In this document: positions 22,105-34,205 of the stretch, one piece after another
Position numbering within the stretch: the stretch's first letter is position 1
Layout of the letters: each line of letters starts with the position of its first letter
Source: Flammula alnicola
Lineage: Eukaryota; Basidiomycota; Agaricomycetes; Agaricales; Strophariaceae
Length of the DNA stretch: 64,000 bases
Assembly: GCA_015499995.1 (NCBI GenBank)
Contig: JADNRV010000014.1
Location: 62,001-126,000 of the forward strand
Reading direction: 5' to 3'
Made by a program: the position numbers and the translations under genes
The notes under the pieces: generated by a model
Database searches by the model: none
Told to the model about the DNA's origin: nothing
Seen by the model: only the letters and a program-made list of their open reading frames with translations

Positions 22105-23907
22105 ATGATTGCAGGCGCATCTACAGACTCTCTCCCTATTATGACAGCGCCTCTTGATCCAGGTGCTAATTCTGCGCTGGAGGCAAATGAAGTTCCACTC
22201 AAATCTGCGTCAGACCCAAGCCAGTTAATTAATAGTAAGGCTCGTTTCCCATTATGAACAATGTCTTTAATTTAAATCTGTATAGAACGACTGCGACTGA
22301 TGGTTTTACCACCCACTCCCCGGAAAAAAAGAAAGTCGACCAGAATCATCTCCAAATCGGCCATTTTAACAAGGGGAAGAGGCGCATTGAAAGGCTTTGT
22401 AGATCTACCACTTGATCTTATTTTTGAGGTATATTTCTTGCATACTTATTTATTCGAGCGCGTTGTTCAAACCTGCACTCCTAGACGGCAAAATACCTCC
22501 ATCCTAAGGACTTGCTTGCTTTTTCTCGGCTCAGCCAACGGTTTCGTGCCATATTTATGACTCGCTCGGCATCATTCGTTTGGCGAGAAGCCATTAGCAA
22601 TATAGCCACTCTTGCCAAATGTCCTCGGGACCTCACAGAGCCGCAATATGCAAGTTTTGTGTTCGATGAATTCTGCATGGTAAGTAGGCTATTTGAATAC
22701 CTTTATGATGCAATTTCAATGGATGGTTTAGGCTTGTGGAAATCTTGGTCCGGAATGTAAATCATTCCCAACTCTTCGCTTGAGACTGTGCGCTCGTTGC
22801 CGCCCTCTGAAGTAAGTCGTCAAGTCGGTAAATATTATACTCAAGTATTTTCAGTGCTTAATGTCCACTGTGGGGCTCACTCAGGATGATATTCAACCTG
22901 AGGTTCAACCTACCGACATATTACATTCAACTGTACTTAGGATGATATTCAACGATATTAGGATTAATGTTATGATCTCATTGGTTGAATCCCTTAGATT
23001 GACTTTCATCCTAAAATGGCCGAAATCAACCAAACCGAGAAATCTGCTTCCGTGGATGAATTATCCGGATCATCAGTCTTGCAAATGGGCACACATTGTC
23101 TCAACAGGTTGAAAACATGGGCCGAGAGGCTGAGCTGAATACTCTATTGTCCATTATTCCTTCCTCGGATTCTTCATACAGTACGTTGTCTATAACAACA
23201 ATTTATCCGTAGTGCTTACTGGAACAGGACACCCTTTTGTTTTCGAGAACACTCCTGCTCTACTATTTCTTTATTTCAAACCAGAGGCAGATATCATTAT
23301 TGAAGAATATCTAGCGGCCAAGAATAAAGGCATTTTAGAAACATTTTTGGAGGATAGGAATTACGTTACAAAGGCAATGACCGCTGTAAGATATATATCT
23401 CCACACAAAAACATCATTTTTCTTACTGATATCCACGTCATTTACTAGGAAGGGTTGAAGATATCTGGATCCATCAATCCGGGGATTTTGTACGTCAACC
23501 CCACTAGTAGGGTGTCATGTTGTATTAAGTTTCGTAACGGCCGTAGGGTTCAGCGCTGAATTACAGTACCACCTAGTTCGAGACGCCCAAATTCCTCATA
23601 GTGAATATTTATGTATCCCTGGATTTCAAGTTGTCCAGTGAATTTCATTTCACCATTTTATTCACAATTTATGTAAGTACTTTTCTGAAAGGTGGTGACT
23701 AAACTAGAACCATATCTCTGGCATCTCTGGGACCTTGTTCTCCTTCAAACCATTCGTCTGAATGATAAGCCAACTCCAACTACAGGCTTAGGTGTCAAGC
23801 GTCGGCAGGGCGGACCGATTAGACAGGGCCGGATCGACAATTTCCGAGGACCTGAGCCGTCAGGCAACGAGTCCCAAACATCCACTACGCTCTCTCCCAA
23901 AGCTTAG
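22105..23907 (+). pseudogene. Agaric-type F-box protein gene, probably disrupted
   Basis: Exons 22105-22234, 22286-22428, 22485-22679 and 22732-22811 join in frame. They encode a basic region (PPTPRKKRKSTR) and an F-box (FVDLPLDLIFE, then HPKDLLAFSRLSQRFRAIF). Next come the block FVWREAISNIATLAKCP and a cysteine cluster (ACGNLGPEC...LCARCRP), an arrangement typical of mushroom F-box families that recruit targets to SCF ubiquitin ligases. After 22811 the frame runs into a stop by either available route. A 134-bp foldback element sits at 22881-23014. Beyond it, coding-like exons resume: VENMGREAELNTLLSII near 23111-23165, FKPEADIIIEEYLAAKNKG near 23275, and a possible last exon from about 23692 ending in a stop at 23905-23907. 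The second half may be dead, or read from exons I could not define. A copia element sits 82 bp upstream of the ATG. Confidence 0.6.
22881..23014. mobile_element. 134-bp foldback element (MITE-like)
   Basis: The two ends are imperfect inverted repeats of about 30 bp: the left starts TCAGGATGATATTCAACC, and the complement of the right end starts TTAGGATGAAAGTCAATC; both then continue to TTCAACC. A second TTAGGATGATATTCAAC lies inside. It has no coding capacity. It falls within the F-box gene and its TCAACCT/AGGTTGA motifs recall the insertion at 34411-36540. No clear target-site duplication was seen. Confidence 0.5.
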
Positions 23908-24036
23908 ATTTTGAGCTTTAAGCCTAAGGCCATTACCGCAAGCTCATTACGCTCAGTCGAACGCCTGAAAGCCACCAATTCAGTCCTACTTCTCCGTGTG
24001 CCTGAAGCATACTTACTCCTAACACTCATCATTGAC

Positions 24037-25361
24037 ATGGCGTCGTTCGTTCGAAACGGAAGGAAAGTGCGTACATTTATGTCTACCTGATAGGGCATAT
24101 ACCAAGCCAGACTAACCAGGACAAACCATCTTACTTCGCAGATTGTCGCGATTGGCAGGAACTACGCAGCACACGCAAAAGAATTGAATAATGCTGTGCC
24201 GAAGGAGCCATTCTTCTTCCTGAAGCCTACTTCGAGTTATCTGCCATCCGGCGGAAAGCTCGAGATTCCCCAGGGAATTGTCGCGCATCACGAAGGTTTG
24301 TCGCTTCTATTGCTTGGATGTGACCTAGGCCATGCACTCCGCAGGATGCCTTTCGTCATCTCAAATGATCATTACCGAAGTATGAATGATCACCATGCTG
24401 ATTTCGCGTCTGGACAGTGGAGCTGGGAGTTGTGATAGGAAACGGAGGAAGGGATATCCCGCAAGCCAACGCGGAGTCCCATGTTGCAGGATATAGTACG
24501 TTCCTTTCTGTCCAAGCGATTCTCCTCGGAGAACAGAAACGCAAGCAGATATCTGACTGCTTCCGTCTTTTTCCTACCTGCATCTCCATCTCCAACTTTC
24601 CATCTTCTATTCAAACAAATGCTACATCTTTCCGCATCTTCCCGAACCATGCCTGTCGCCACTCATGGTTCGGCCAAGTAAGCCTTGGCTGTGGATATGA
24701 CAGCCCGCAACCTGCAGGACAAAGTGCGCAAGGCTGGCTTGCCGTGGTCCGCCGCGAAGGGATTTGACACCTTCACTCCCATTGGGTATGTCTCTTTCTT
24801 TCTCTTTCGCATCTTTGGCTAGGCTCTAACCCCAACCCATTCGGAATTTGCCTCCCGAACCTTCTTGAATCTCGTTATCATTCTTGACGACCCTCATGGA
24901 CTACTCCACCCTCGTTTTCAACGCATGGCAGAAAATTCATCCCTAAAGAGTCCGTCAAGGATGCACAGGACCTCAGGCTCTCACTTAAGGTGAACTTTCG
25001 CCTATAGAAGAATCAAACACTGCTTCTTCTAACCAAGTCCATTGTTAGATAAACGGTGTCACAAAGCAAGATGGGACCACCGCCGATATGATATTCCGTA
25101 TACCACGCCTGATCGAGCACGTCTCGTCAATCATGACGTTGGAGGTAAGCTTGGCCTTACTTCTTGGACAGCGACGCATAGAATGAATTTTGACAACAGG
25201 AAGGTGACGTGATTTTGACTGGAACTCCTTCGGGTGTTGGGCCGGTCGTTCCAGGAGACAAAGTCGAGTGTAAACTCGCGAAGCCTGACGGCGAAGAGCT
25301 GATCTCACTTGACTTCGAGGCAGTTCAACGGGAAGGAGGCTATCGCTTCCAGGAGGATTAA
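24037..25361 (+). CDS. Fumarylacetoacetate hydrolase family protein, FAHD1-like acylpyruvase/oxaloacetate decarboxylase
   Basis: Seven exons (24037-24066, 24142-24295, 24418-24495, 24683-24785, 24932-24989, 25049-25144, 25200-25361) keep phase and give 226 residues, the usual FAHD1 length. Family marks in order are [24 protein letters not shown], a metal-binding segment [39 protein letters not shown], and [15 protein letters not shown] with the following PGD. FAHD1 enzymes use magnesium to cleave acylpyruvates and to decarboxylate oxaloacetate, mostly in mitochondria. The N-terminus here ([10 protein letters not shown]) is very short with no obvious presequence, so localisation is open. The gene faces SAPS tail to tail, 200 bp away, and shows no damage. 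Confidence 0.93.
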
Positions 25362-25561
25362 ACAACTTATTTAGTTGTAGATGGGCACCCCCACGTTCAT
25401 CCTCTTTGGGGTCTTATCCCTGCCTCATGAGCAGGAGAAATGAATCGTCGAGAGGTCGTCAAGCCATAAATGAAAATATGAAAGTGTGTTTGGGCAAAAA
25501 GCACACCCACTAAAGAAAGAAAGCGAAAAAATCGATGGCAAATCTAAGCATTCCAATATGT

Positions 25562-28500
25562 TCACTTCGGAATCGCTGTTGTCGTCGTCGTCGTCGAACT
25601 TGAAACCGAGCTCGATGGGCCAGCATCGGTGCCACCCAGTTCCGTCGTTTTCGCATCGCTGGTGTGCTCTTCTCCGCCAGCGGCATCAGGAAAGACTCCA
25701 AATTCACTCCCAGATGCGAACGTCCAGCTGCCGGACGTGGTAGGCGTCGATTCGCCGTCGTCGGCGCTCTGAAAGTCGCCAAAATCACCAAACGACTCGA
25801 ACGAAGAATCTTCATCAGAGAAGGAGGAGCTGAAGGTATAGCCATCACCGGTCGGTGCGGCCGAGTCTGAAAAGGGGCCAAAGCCGTCCTAGAAGAAAGA
25901 GACAGAAACAGTAAGTAACGTGAGAGAAAGAGGGCTACGACCAATAGTCTACTGACATCGTCCTGTGGACTGAAGGGATCTTGCGACATGGCGAGTGCGG
26001 CTGCACCAGAAGGATCGAAAGAATCCTAATTGAAAAGAAGAAAGTTGAGCATGAAAATCTTCAAAGTAAGAGATGACTTACCCCAAATGCATTATTGCTC
26101 AAAGGTCTTCGTTCGCTGAATGGTCTCGTTGAGACAGGCGGATTCATTCCAAACGTTGACTGCGTAAGCCAGCCTTCGTCTTCATCGTCTTCATCAGATG
26201 ACGAGCCGAACTGGTCTGAAGAAGCCATCTCCTGAGCCAAATATCGTGCAAACTGAACAGATAAAAAAGTCAATTTCGCCCATTGAGGTAAAGTGTGAAA
26301 GACATACGTGTGGTGCACGACTGGAGGATATGTTGTCGTCGTCGTCATCGTCGTCATCCATAGGCGCAGGGCCAAAGTCAGCGGTCTGAGAACTTGAAGG
26401 ACCAACGCTCGTCGCTCGCTTAAACTCGCCCCTAACGCCTCCACTCAGACTACTCTCTCCACCATCACCACTATTTGGTCCACCCACGCCTGTATCAGTG
26501 GTCATGTCGTCTTCATCCACTTTCCACTGCGCGACAGTCCTCGCGGCGTTCGGTTTGACCACTGGCTTTCCTCCGCCTAGAAGCCTGTTGTCCTCTTTCT
26601 TCGTCTCGTTATACCGCCCTGTCACGTATTGGTCCCACTCCGGTTCAGGCGCATATTGAATAATAATGAGGCGGAGGTCAGGTGGGAAACGCGCCATGGC
26701 GGTTATCACGTCCTCCGAAATGAGCATAAGGTGGCCCATGTAGCCTAGTCGAACACCTTTAGGTTTTGAGCTGGAGGCAATGATGTTTGTTAGTCGAAAA
26801 TAAGGGACGTCGAGGAGAATATTTACATACCATTCTAAGTCGTTTCTACTTTGCCCGTCGACTATCCGGTGAAGAATTTTCGCATCGCGGAAGAGGGAGA
26901 TGATGAGCTCTCGGTTGTATCCACCTTCAACTGCGCCTGTCATAACCTGGTGCACAACATCGTAAACTGCGCTATGCAAGAAATTGTTCCATGGAAAATC
27001 AAAGAACATGTCCTACAAAGAAAAAAGAAAGCCAGTCAATGTCTACATCAACCATACAACAAGAAAAAGGCCATACTATGATTGTGACGAGAACATTCTT
27101 TTCCAACAAACAGCGTTTCAGCTGTTCGCCAATAGGGAGCAATGGGTCTTTAGAGCCCTCTAATGTCGCCCTTCTCCGTGAGCGTGAACTTCTCCTCGAC
27201 CCACGACCCGATGAACGTGATGTCATCCCAGAAGCATCAGAATCAGGACTCGACCCAGGAGCATACAGGTTGCCTGACGAAGATCTTGATTCTAAACTTT
27301 CTGATGAAGCTGCGTTGTTTTCCGGAGAGGCGGCGACCGTAAGTAATGGTAAGGGCTGATGGAAAGGTATAGGGGAAAGCGGAGGGTCGTCATACATCGC
27401 GATCTCTTCCATCGCCTCGTCGTCTGAGCTCCCAGGCTCGTCCTCCGAATTGCTCATATCGTCGTCAGAGTCGAGAGAAGCCGAATCATCTGACGGATTT
27501 CGGACCGGGAATTCAAGTGCTGGGGCCGTTTCGTCATTCGACTCGTCCATGGCCTCATTTCCACTCTCGTTGTTGCTATTGAGAGCGATGACTTGAGCTA
27601 GCTCTTCTAATCCAGCTAGCCCTCCTTGTAATCGTCCCTCAGAGTCGTACATGTGGGAAAAGGACGCCGAACGGTTTAGCAGGGACATATTGGAACAATG
27701 AAGTAGCTCTGCGTAGAGCTCAACGATGCGATATCGCTCCAGAGTGAAGGGTGTCATGGGGCCAATTGTAGTGGAAATTTGACCTTGCTGCATAGAAGTT
27801 AATATATGGGATGGAAAGCTGGATGTAGACGCACCATAGAACGAGGTGCTTTCAGGTATTTCTGGAACTCTTGTATCCGCGCCGACAACACCTCTAACAC
27901 AGGCCCCAAATGAACCACACCCATCCTATGTACCATTTCCTTCATGACCTGTTCCAGGGACGCGCGAATGTCTTCTCCTGCCAGATGGGACTGTTGCTGA
28001 ACTTGAATGAGCCTATTCCGAAGAGTATGAAAGAGATAAGGCTCGAAATAGTCGGAGTTGTTCTTTCGTATTAGCTCGACGATGATTGCGATAGATTGTA
28101 CAACAGAGGAAGTCGAAGATTCAAATGTCGGAGATGATAACTTGCCATCTTCTTCATCGTGAGCATCATGTTCAGTCGGCGTATTGCAGCTGTCCGGAGA
28201 AAATTCATTCAGCATGTAGTTGGCCAACTTCGTGACATTTTCTTTGGTTGCAAGTTCGCGAGCAAAACGATTGGACGCTGGGCCGTTCTGTAGGCCCTCT
28301 GTGAGGCCTTGGCCTGGAGAAGGTGTCGCCATTGAAATGATATTTTTGACCAAGTCTGTGACGACTGCATGGACAGACGGCGTGTGGTTTGGGGAAAGAA
28401 GGTCCAGTAGCCGACCCATGAGATTCTCAGAAGACAGCCACTGCACAATCCGATCAACAGGAACTCGAGACAGAAAGACATGCAACGCACCTCTAAAACA

Positions 28501-29242
28501 TTGCTGTCTGGAATGGCCTCGTCGAGCTGAATGATGCGGTTAAGAAGGTCTACAAATGACGGGGTTTCGATGTGGACAAGCATGCGTTCGACGATATTGG
28601 GTTGCGATTGGATGAACTCGAGCATCTGGACAGACCCAATGATTCCTAGATTCAGGATGAAATAGCACGAAACCCACTTCAGCCGGCTTTTTAGTCATGA
28701 AGACTGAATTGATTTTCGCAAAGTGAGAGGCCATTGTCATCTGAGTCTTCATATCATCCGCGGATCTGTCGAGGACTGTCTCCCAGAAGGGTACGAGGAC
28801 TTGTTTCTGCTCGTTGATGCAGGTCGCTACGATTGACCATATCTCACTGCACAAGACCTCGGTTGCGATATATGGGAATCTTTAACGTAGAAAGGTGAGT
28901 ACGGCCAAGTGGACGAGGCTTCAACAAGGGTGCAGGTTCGACGAAGAATACTCACTTGAATTGACCCTTCTCCTCGGTCTCAATCTGCCCCGTCACATAG
29001 CCCAGCAATTTCTGAAGGACATCCACCCGCTCAAAGTAACCAGTTAATCTCGTATTCTGCGCCTTGCATTCCTGGAGGAGGTCGTCTTCATCTAGAATGG
29101 CTTCGAGTGCAACGTCCTCCTTATCAAGCAAACTGTCGATTGCTGATCCATTATGGAACCCGAATCTGTAGCAAAAGTACCGCACGAAAATGAGCGTTAG
29201 AAACGTTCCTTGGAGGCTGGTTACAGACTACCTCCAAAACAT
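25562..29242 (-). CDS. SAPS-domain regulatory subunit of Sit4/PP6 phosphatase
   Basis: Eleven exons on the minus strand, starting with an 11-base exon (29242-29232: ATG TTT TGG AG). The others are 29165-28956, 28879-28678, 28625-28491, 28440-27835, 27787-27077, 27012-26831, 26770-26308, 26252-26082, 26025-25957 and 25888-25562; all phases agree and give 1028 residues. The start MFWRFGFHNGSAIDSLLDK is the family signature. The helical repeat SAPS domain fills the first 600 or so residues (YFERVDVLQKLLGYV, KNNSDYFEPYLFHTL, and LHSAVYDVVHQVMTGA later). The second half carries acidic, serine-rich disordered blocks. SAPS proteins (yeast SAP155/SAP185/SAP190, fission yeast ekc1) bind the PP6-type catalytic subunit and steer it in cell-cycle and TOR-linked signalling. 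The tiny first exon is easy to miss in automatic models. Confidence 0.94.
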
Positions 29243-29949
29243 GAGGTCTCGGTGGTTCCTGCGTTGGCACGGTTCGCCGAAAGTGTGTTTGTAAAGCAAG
29301 AGGGAAAAAGAGCAGGTGTCACGATCCTCAACCTCGGACTTGGAAATGTCTGTTTCGACTCAAACGGCTGTTCTAGGTCTTTCACGGGAGTCTGCCCGAC
29401 AAATGTTATGTATGGCTTTGTGCGGCTATGATTAGCGCTTGGGTTGTGGGGGAGACGGAGATGATTAAGGCAACATCTGGCCCTATGAATTTATTGTCGC
29501 CGCAGCTTCATCATTCAAGGTCTCACGCGAGTCCATACTTACAAGATGTCGAAACTAATCCCGATTTCCAAGCCACCCTGAAAAGATTTATGCATTATGT
29601 AGATAAATGTCCGTGGAATTTCGTCCATTTTCACTACAAATTCACTGCAGCACAGCAGCTGCATATGCCTCTACGTAAATGTCGAGGCAGAAGATAAGCA
29701 TTGAACTTCAAGCTGCCCGGTGCGAATTCCGGAGATGGTGGAAAACACATGCTCGAAGCGGGAATAGCGAAGACCTATAAGTGCCAGTTAAGACATAGAA
29801 TAATAACAATAGATGGATGAATACGGCTAGGAAATGATAGTTCCAAACCGAAACTAAGTAACCGTTAACACCCTCGAGCCATCACCATGCGCGAGTCTTA
29901 AAACTGTGACAAAATGAGGTGCAGCTCCGCGTACAAGGAACGAAAGAAT
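29243..29949. other. Intergenic, no gene recognised
   Basis: About 0.7 kb between the SAPS start and the end of the AP-2 mu relic. A plus-strand open stretch (29428-29697, 89 codons) shows no motif. The part near 29243 should hold the SAPS promoter. Confidence 0.45.
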
Positions 29950-31395
29950 CACATTCCCTGGCATGATATGAACCGTCCGCTTTGGTAAGGTAACGGACCC
30001 ATTTTACACTCTGGTAATTGCTCTTCTCAAAGACCTTGAGGAAACGTACAATCAACCCCGATGCCTAAACACGAGTACTTGGAAGTCGACGGCGATAGGA
30101 GGCCTCGCCCAAACTTGAGGCGTTGTCGTGCTGGTCGCTGTCAGTGCCGCTGTCGCCGTCAGGGTGCACTCCTGGCCACCTTGCAGTCTCGCGATTTTAT
30201 ACAGAGTTCGAAATCCCTTGAAAGGAATTATGAAGATAAAAGTAATCCTCACTGCCACACAATAATTTTTTCTGCAGGCGAATATTTTGCTTTCCCTGTT
30301 GCAACTTTACAGTCCAAGTGGCATAGAAGTTGGTCTTGTATATTGTACTTGTGTTATTCCAACTTCAGATGACACGTAAGGGCAATTTGACATGCGAAGT
30401 TGATCGATATCTGAGGGAAGATGAGCGATGAGAAAGAATCCACGTCATACTACACACCGCATGAGTTCAAACTCGCCATCCTGTAGGATGAAGTTAATCG
30501 CTCGGGTGACTTAAAATCGTTGAGTATCGATGGAATCGACAATCATCCAGTTCGACAGCGTCGCTCATGCCGCCTTTCTCGTTTTTATCCATGAAGAGTT
30601 TGTCGTTTGGCCCAAATTTGCATTCTGGCGTTCCTGACAGGTAAGCTCGCATTTGAATGTGCCTGTCGATATCCGCCCGAAGGACATTGCCTGATGAAGA
30701 TCAATAACGATCCTTGCGGACAAAAGAGTAACGCAGGTGCATACCTTTCGCGCTCGCGCTCAGGTTCAGTCTCTATCACATCGACAAAGGCTTCGTTCTT
30801 CTTGTAATTGACATCAGCACGACGCCAACTCATTGCCCCAGTTGCCTGACTTGTAATCTTCGAAGATTCCTTCTGAAATTTCTGATTTAACCAAGGATCG
30901 GTATAAAGAGAGATAACGCCACGCACGGGGATTATTGCTGTTGATACTATGTAATCTTCGAAGATTCCTCCTGAAATTTCTGATTTAACCAAGAATCGGT
31001 ATAAAGAGAGATAACGCCACGCACGGGGATTATTGCTGTTGATACTATGCTTTCTACTGTAATGTATGACTTGAGCGTATCGATTTCACTATTCTGAGGG
31101 TAACCAATTCGTTGATTTCTGTCATGAACATGATGTCAGTACTAGTAGTGCCATGCCAGAGCTTGAGCCAAAACCACGCACCATCAATAAGTTCGTATTT
31201 CACGACAAAGTTATCCTTAACCGACTCCTCATCGATCTTTCCAAAGGATGCTTTGCATATATTGATGAAACTTGAACACGAGGGCGGCACTACTTTGCGT
31301 TTGTTCTGAGGTCTAGTCAGGCCACCACCGACTCGGAGGCACGAGGGACTTGGTTACCGCGACAATCTCCCTTCTGATTGAAGATGAAGAAAGCC
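29950..31395 (-). pseudogene. AP-2 complex mu subunit pseudogene (unprocessed)
   Basis: Reading the minus strand, fragments of a clathrin-adaptor mu chain appear in the right order but in shifting frames. A possible AFFIFNQKG lies near 31390, then FINICKASFGKIDEESVK near 31265, YELID near 31185, GYPQNSEIDTLKSYITVES near 31100, and SSKITSQATGAMSWRR then NYKKNEAFVDVIE at 30860-30785. These are followed by NVLRADIDRHIQMRAYLSG near 30690, INFILQDGEFELMR near 30500, STSHVKLPLRVI near 30390, DCKVATGKAKYSPAEK near 30310, QGGQECTLTATAALTAT then ARPPIAVDFQVLVF at 30190-30066, and VRFLKVFEKSNYQSVKWVRY near 30040. AP-2 mu binds cargo tails at the plasma membrane during endocytosis. Intron-like GT...AG stretches survive (after YELID, and inside the tandem duplication), so it arose as a DNA copy, not from mRNA. 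Frameshifts, stops and deletions show it is dead; a working gene should exist elsewhere. Confidence 0.88.
30853..31048. repeat. 98-bp tandem duplication inside the AP-2 mu relic
   Basis: Two head-to-tail units (30853-30950, 30951-31048) start with GTAATCTTCGAAGATTCC and differ at two positions on reading. Each covers, on the minus strand, the end of one former exon, a short intron and the start of the next exon. The near identity means the duplication is much younger than the decay around it. Confidence 0.9.
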
Positions 31396-31654
31396 TTGTA
31401 TTGTGGTGGCACATAGCCCACACTGCCTGGAATATAGTGCCACTTACGGGTATCATACGGTTGACCCAACGATACGCGTTGTGTAAGGCGTTGCTCTGCG
31501 GGAATTCAATTGAGATAAGACCGTGTGAACCTTAGTTCTACATCACGTGAACTGACAATGATATGTTGAAATGCGCCTTTCAATTGTTCTCCAAGCTTCA
31601 AGTTTACCTCCCACTAGTACTGCCCATACAACTGAACACTCTCGTATCCTCAGA

Positions 31655-34205
31655 ATGTCTGATCCGCCAACGACACCAACTAAAGGTTCCCAGAATCAGA
31701 ACCAGAAACTGAAGGAAACCCCTCTCTTCACGAGGACATCGGCTAGTGGACAATACCGCAGTGGAGACCTGCTTATGGCTCGAAAAGCTGTCATGAGTGA
31801 TTTGGGTAAATGGGTCCCCGAAATTTCGTTCGACACAATGGCCGAACAGATACTTCCCCAAATTCCTGATATCAGCGTTAAGGACACCAAGAAAGCCCTC
31901 AAAGCAGCTCGTTATCTCAGCAAAGCCGGCTGGGCGGCCTTTCCCCAGGCGCCTGCTGATGACCGGGACCCCGAACCAACCGCTTTTAAAGCTTTGGAAT
32001 CTGTTCACGAACAGATAGCCCTCTGTGCTCAATTCGTCCAAACCGAGCCAAAGCCAAAGCCAAACCCTAAACCCACTCTGGGTTATGTCGTATCTGGGAA
32101 TAAGGCTCTTACTCAGACCGCTTCCGAGCGTTCGCTTAACACCAGTCGGCCAGATGGCTACGGCCATCTTCAGCGCGACCAAGCAATTTCTTTGCAAAAA
32201 ATCACCTCCTCAAGACCGACCAAAAAATTCCAGGATTGGTTTAATATTGCTTATGCAGACGAATATAAAAAAAAGATGGCCCGCAAGAACGGGACGATGT
32301 GCGTTCTCTCGGTTGCGACAATCTCTTTCTATTCTTATCCCAACTCACGATTGTTCATAGAATGTTGAAAAAGTACTCTGGAGTATGCAACACATTATGC
32401 GCGTCGATGCTCGCCGCCGCTTTACTTTTGGACTTACGATTGAGAATACAACAACACGTATTTGGTACGCTAGTCGTCAAAGTGTAATTGTTTCGGAGCC
32501 CTTTGATTTCATGGAGGTTAGCAGGTCGTTTTCCTTTATCACTCGCGCGCTCATCGTATCACATCTAGGATCAAGACAAATTCATACATCTAGTACTTTC
32601 GCTGACGTTTGCTTCCGTCGTTGAATTGGGCTGGGATCCAAGCATGGAATTGTGGTTCGACAAAAACTCAGACAAGTGGGGCTACTATATCAAAGTCTTT
32701 CATCACGACGCAACGGAGGCAACGCGTTATCGTACCGACAAAGTACTTTCCGACTTCGCAGCTGATGCACTGCGTGGACGTGGTACTCGAGTCTTTGAAG
32801 CCTACCCAATCGATAAAAATGGCGCCAAGACCGGCCCTAACGTCGCTATCAAAGATGTTTGGATTGACAGCACTCGCACTGCGGAAGCAGACATTCTTGA
32901 TGCCATTTTAAAGGACGCAACCCCCGAAGAGAGGGAGCATTTTCTCACCGTCCTTGCGTGGGGGAACGTGCTCATTGAAGGACGTGAAGACCATACCGAA
33001 GATGTTATGATGCGGGGAATGAAGGTGGACTACGAGAATCAACGTGTCTGCATCGGGTCAAAACACATTCCAATACGACAATATATCCTGGGCCAGAAGG
33101 CTGATACTCAACAACCATCCACTGGCACCGGCAGTGGACAGGGACTACCCCCCAGCGCCAATAGACTGCCGCTCGACCACATCGAATTTCATCAGTTCCA
33201 TGCTAAACGACATCAACGCATCGTGTTCAAGGAGATCGGAACAACTGTTTACAATCTGACATCCATGAGAAGTGTTTTCAGCGCGGCGCGCGACGTCTCC
33301 AAAGGTCAGTACATGTAAGCCCTCTCGTCATATGTTTCGACTGAGTTTTATGTAATCTCAGCACTCGAGATTATGTTCAGAAATGGCTCATATGTTCATC
33401 GAGACGTTAGCCCAGGAAATATCCTGATCGTTAACGGTAAAGCCAGACTAGCTGATTTGGAATACGCGAAGGTTATGGGGAGTGATAGGACGCATGACGT
33501 CCGGACCGTACGGTTTTCACTTATTTTCTCTCTTGGTTACATACTGATGCATCCCAGGGGACCGTTAACTTCATGGCGGTGGAAGTGTCTCAGCAAGCCT
33601 ATTTATTTCGAACCACTTCCTTCTCGCGCAAGGTTGCAGCTCGCCCTTCCTTCGTACATAATCCTCTTCATGACCTGGAGTCGGTCTGGTGGGTCGTGGT
33701 ATGGTGCTTATTTTGGAATGCGCTCGACAAGACATCTGGCGATACTGCCTTCCCTCAATCAGCAGTTCAGATCACCGAACAGATGATGCATGCGGAGCAG
33801 ATTTTCCCTCAAGCTTACGGCTCGCATATCCGACTTGCCATCTTCGCACACACCGACATTTTCCCCGAGTATTGGTCGACTTTCATGGAGGTGCAACAGC
33901 TATTTGCTGATTACGCGGAAGAAGCGAGGGCGATTTTAACAAATGCCTTCCGCGCTGCCGAGTTGACTTTGCCAAACTCCATCGACTACAAAGCATTCTC
34001 AGATATCCATGAAAGGTTTGCTCAGCCTTTCGGACACGCGGTGGAGCAGTGCGACGACTACCCTCTTCGTTCTCTGTTAGATGTTTATGATACCTACAGA
34101 CGAGAGAAGAAGCGAAAGAGAGGTGAGGAAGGCAAGGAGGAAGACAAGGAGGAAGACAAGGAGGAAGACAAGGAGGAAGACGACAATCCTGCCGCACCGC
34201 TATAG
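31655..34205 (+). CDS. FunK1-type protein kinase, copy 1 (one-base frame break)
   Basis: Exons 31655-32298, 32361-32516, 32569-33304, 33362-33507 and 33558-34205 mirror those of copy 2. An in-frame ATG at 31571 would add 28 residues. FunK1 is a fungal kinase family expanded in multicellular fungi; its roles are largely unknown. Kinase marks are IVFKEIGTTVY, the catalytic loop YVHRDVSPGNIL, LADLEYAK in place of the DFG motif (normal for FunK1) and GTVNFMAVE. The C-terminus is a charged tail with four KEED units. Exon 1 is one base out of phase with exon 2: the A8 run at 32267-32274 should be nine bases for NVEKVLW to follow in frame. Use of a weak donor at 32303 would restore the frame. Either the assembly dropped an A, the weak donor is used, or this copy is freshly dead. 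The rest is intact. Confidence 0.85.
34134..34181 (+). repeat. 12-bp coding minisatellite, four units
   Basis: Four exact copies of AAGGAGGAAGAC encode KEED x4 in the tail of FunK1 copy 1. Copy 2 has only a short acidic stretch at the same place, so the array expanded after the duplication. Confidence 0.9.
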
